Position numbers and translations under genes: made by a program. The notes below the pieces were generated by a model. It was not told where the DNA came from. It searched no databases and saw only the letters and a list, made by a program, of their open reading frames with translations. From Favolaschia claudopus (Eukaryota; Basidiomycota; Agaricomycetes; Agaricales; Mycenaceae), in assembly GCA_037176885.1 (NCBI GenBank), contig JAWWNJ010000093.1, positions 496,001 to 560,000 on the forward strand: a stretch of DNA of 64,000 bases, written 5' to 3'. Each line of letters opens with the position of its first letter. Positions within the stretch are counted from its first letter, which is position 1. This document shows positions 62,289 through 64,000 of the stretch, in pieces.

Positions 62289-64000
62289 GGTCAAGTTCCG
62301 TCAAGCGCGAAGCCATGTCAGGTTCGGCCTACAAAACTGGTCAAAACCACTTATATTTTATTCTGCGAGTGTCAGTGGCAATATTAAGATGCCCACACAT
62401 CGACAATGGATGCGCACTTGAACAACTCACTGTAAGCTATGGTGCCGTTCACTTAACCACCACCAAAGTTGTACAAGTCCCAAATCAGCCGAACGCCGAA
62501 ATTTGTTTTCCGTATACCCCTCTGTCGCCTCCAGAAAAACACTTTCAGTACCTCTGATGCTTGATAGTGCTCTACCAATAGTGGGACACACGTTTACACT
62601 CTCAGACAAAATGTTCCGACTCGGAAGGATTTGGCTACTGGCACAGTTTGTTTCAAACCATGCGACCCAAACATGACATTCAATCGAAGTTATACGCCCT
62701 GGGGCACCGTCGGAAGTGTGCTCTTAAACAGATAAACCCTACCAGTGCATAATTCTCGAGCTTACGGCCGGTAGGGACAGAGTTGAGGCATGCAGTCCCA
62801 ATTTGTGGGGTGGTCAAATTTATACCTCACTCAGTTTTAAAGGTAAATCCCTCGAGCCAAAAGTTTCCGCTTGGGAAAAGGAGTGTTTTATGGCGGTCAA
62901 TGTGTCGCTTTAATCAAATCAGTAGAATTTTTGAAATTTGACTAAAAACTGCTAAGAATCACAGTTCGAGAGGGAAAAAATTGGTGGAGTAAAAACTTTT
63001 TAAGGTGTAAAAAGTAAAAGTCGGCGCTCGGGTATCGGCGTTAAAAGCTCGGTGGGTAAACTTTCGGCGCAAGCCATCGACAACGATATTAAATCTTGAG
63101 GTGAGCAGAGGTGAGCAGAAAAAGTTTCGGCGCTCTTGAGGTGGCCGTGCAGCGACATCATGATTGCTGAGCCAAGCCGGTCGGCATGACTTCCGCCGTG
63201 TCAGTGCTGTCCGCACACGCACAACAGCGCCGAGTAAGGGCCGACAGCTGAGGCCGAAGAGGAGGTGGAGGACACTTGCCTGCATTGAATATCTAAACTC
63301 GGAGACAGCATAACGAGGTAGAATTCACGAAATCAAAATTGGGTCTTGATGGGTAAGAGTAGAGGTAGAACGGAATCCAAGTAGTGGATAGAGGAGGGGA
63401 GGAAGGCCGAGGTGTAAGGAGTACACAACAGGGTGGGGTAGGGCGGTACGAAGGTAAGAGAGCAGTCCTTTTATTATGTCACAATCAAAGCCTTGCGCCC
63501 CAGATCAAAGATAAGGGGTTGGGTGGTGCAATATTAGCTTCGAGAAATGAACTGAATAAAAAGACTAAAGTACAAAGAGAATATACTATGCTATTTATAC
63601 TGCCACAGACCGTGTGAACAATCAATCACAGTCATCGCACCCATACAGCCTTTTCAATGTAAAGAAGGAAACCATATGGAGAATGACTCATCATCACACG
63701 AACTGTGATGATTCAATGATAATCAATGCTTGTCAATAGTGCGGGTCTGCTCGGCAAACCACCAAAAAATGTCGAAATCAAACCGATATCAGTGATTTGA
63801 AGGTGCCGACAGCTCCCCGACACTCCTGATGGCATCAAAACATCCTCGGCTACTGCGCCGCCGACAATGCCGAACACTCGCGGGTCTTGCGGGTCTACCC
63901 GAACGGGTATGCGGGTATGATGCGCGGGTCAACACAGCGCCATCCCGTACCCGACCCCGTTCGACCCTCGGGTACAAACCCGCGAGTAGACCCGCGACCG
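62289..64000. other. 1.7-kb stretch with no supported gene
   Basis: The last 130 bp (63870-64000) are rich in CGGGTCTACCCG and CCCGCGAGTAGACCCG words that form nested palindromes, possibly the edge of a GC-rich DNA transposon running out of the window. No coding frame with a domain is seen. Confidence 0.35.

Overview
The window looks like repeat-rich nuclear DNA of a basidiomycete mushroom (Agaricomycetes). The grounds are short phase-consistent introns of about 40-70 bp, a fungal cytochrome P450 with 16 exons, a Zn2Cys6 domain, F-box and TPR relics, and transposon families typical of mushrooms: Plavaka/Tnp2, Ty1-copia with an initiator-tRNA half-molecule primer site, tyrosine-recombinase-type retroelements, hAT and pogo/mariner. 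There are no bacterial operons, rRNA genes or CRISPR arrays. This is inference; no database search was possible.

Layout. 0-7.5 kb: hypothetical fragments between AT-rich inverted-repeat elements and a decayed pogo-like transposase. 7.5-9.7 kb: a 2.17-kb element with long terminal inverted repeats and no recognisable transposase. 10-12.3 kb: an array of about ten short palindromes bracketed by a diverged repeat. 12.9-15.6 kb: a 58-bp perfect inverted repeat, a copia LTR with primer site, a mariner-like MITE, a hAT MITE and a copia RT scrap. 16.4-22.1 kb: a repeat carrying a 95-100-bp minisatellite, a tRNA-like sequence and a hAT MITE. 22.7-25.0 kb: the one gene I can reconstruct as intact, a 503-residue cytochrome P450. 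25.8-28.8 kb: more MITEs and a small Zn2Cys6 protein gene. 29.3-43.2 kb: a nest of retroelements (tyrosine-recombinase type, copia, a LINE-like tail, a young miniature LTR element) plus an internally deleted hAT element. 45.3-46.4 kb: a second, expanded copy of the minisatellite repeat. 46.5-58.1 kb: one large Plavaka-like DNA transposon with 39-bp inverted ends, a transposase gene on the minus strand split by a 4.9-kb insertion, and a divergent second gene. 59.5-62.3 kb: a TPR gene broken by two transposons and an F-box pseudogene. 62.3-64 kb: nothing recognisable.

How it fits together. Most of the sequence is explained by nested transposition. Several insertions can be undone on paper because target-site duplications are perfect: 8 bp for five hAT-type elements, TA for a mariner type and 5 bp for the LTR element. 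In three cases removing the insert rejoins a reading frame. Three hAT MITEs carry 8-bp duplications, and two of these share their terminal sequence with the deleted hAT element at 40.8-42.4 kb, a plausible relative of their transposase source. The P450 is the main candidate for a working host gene.
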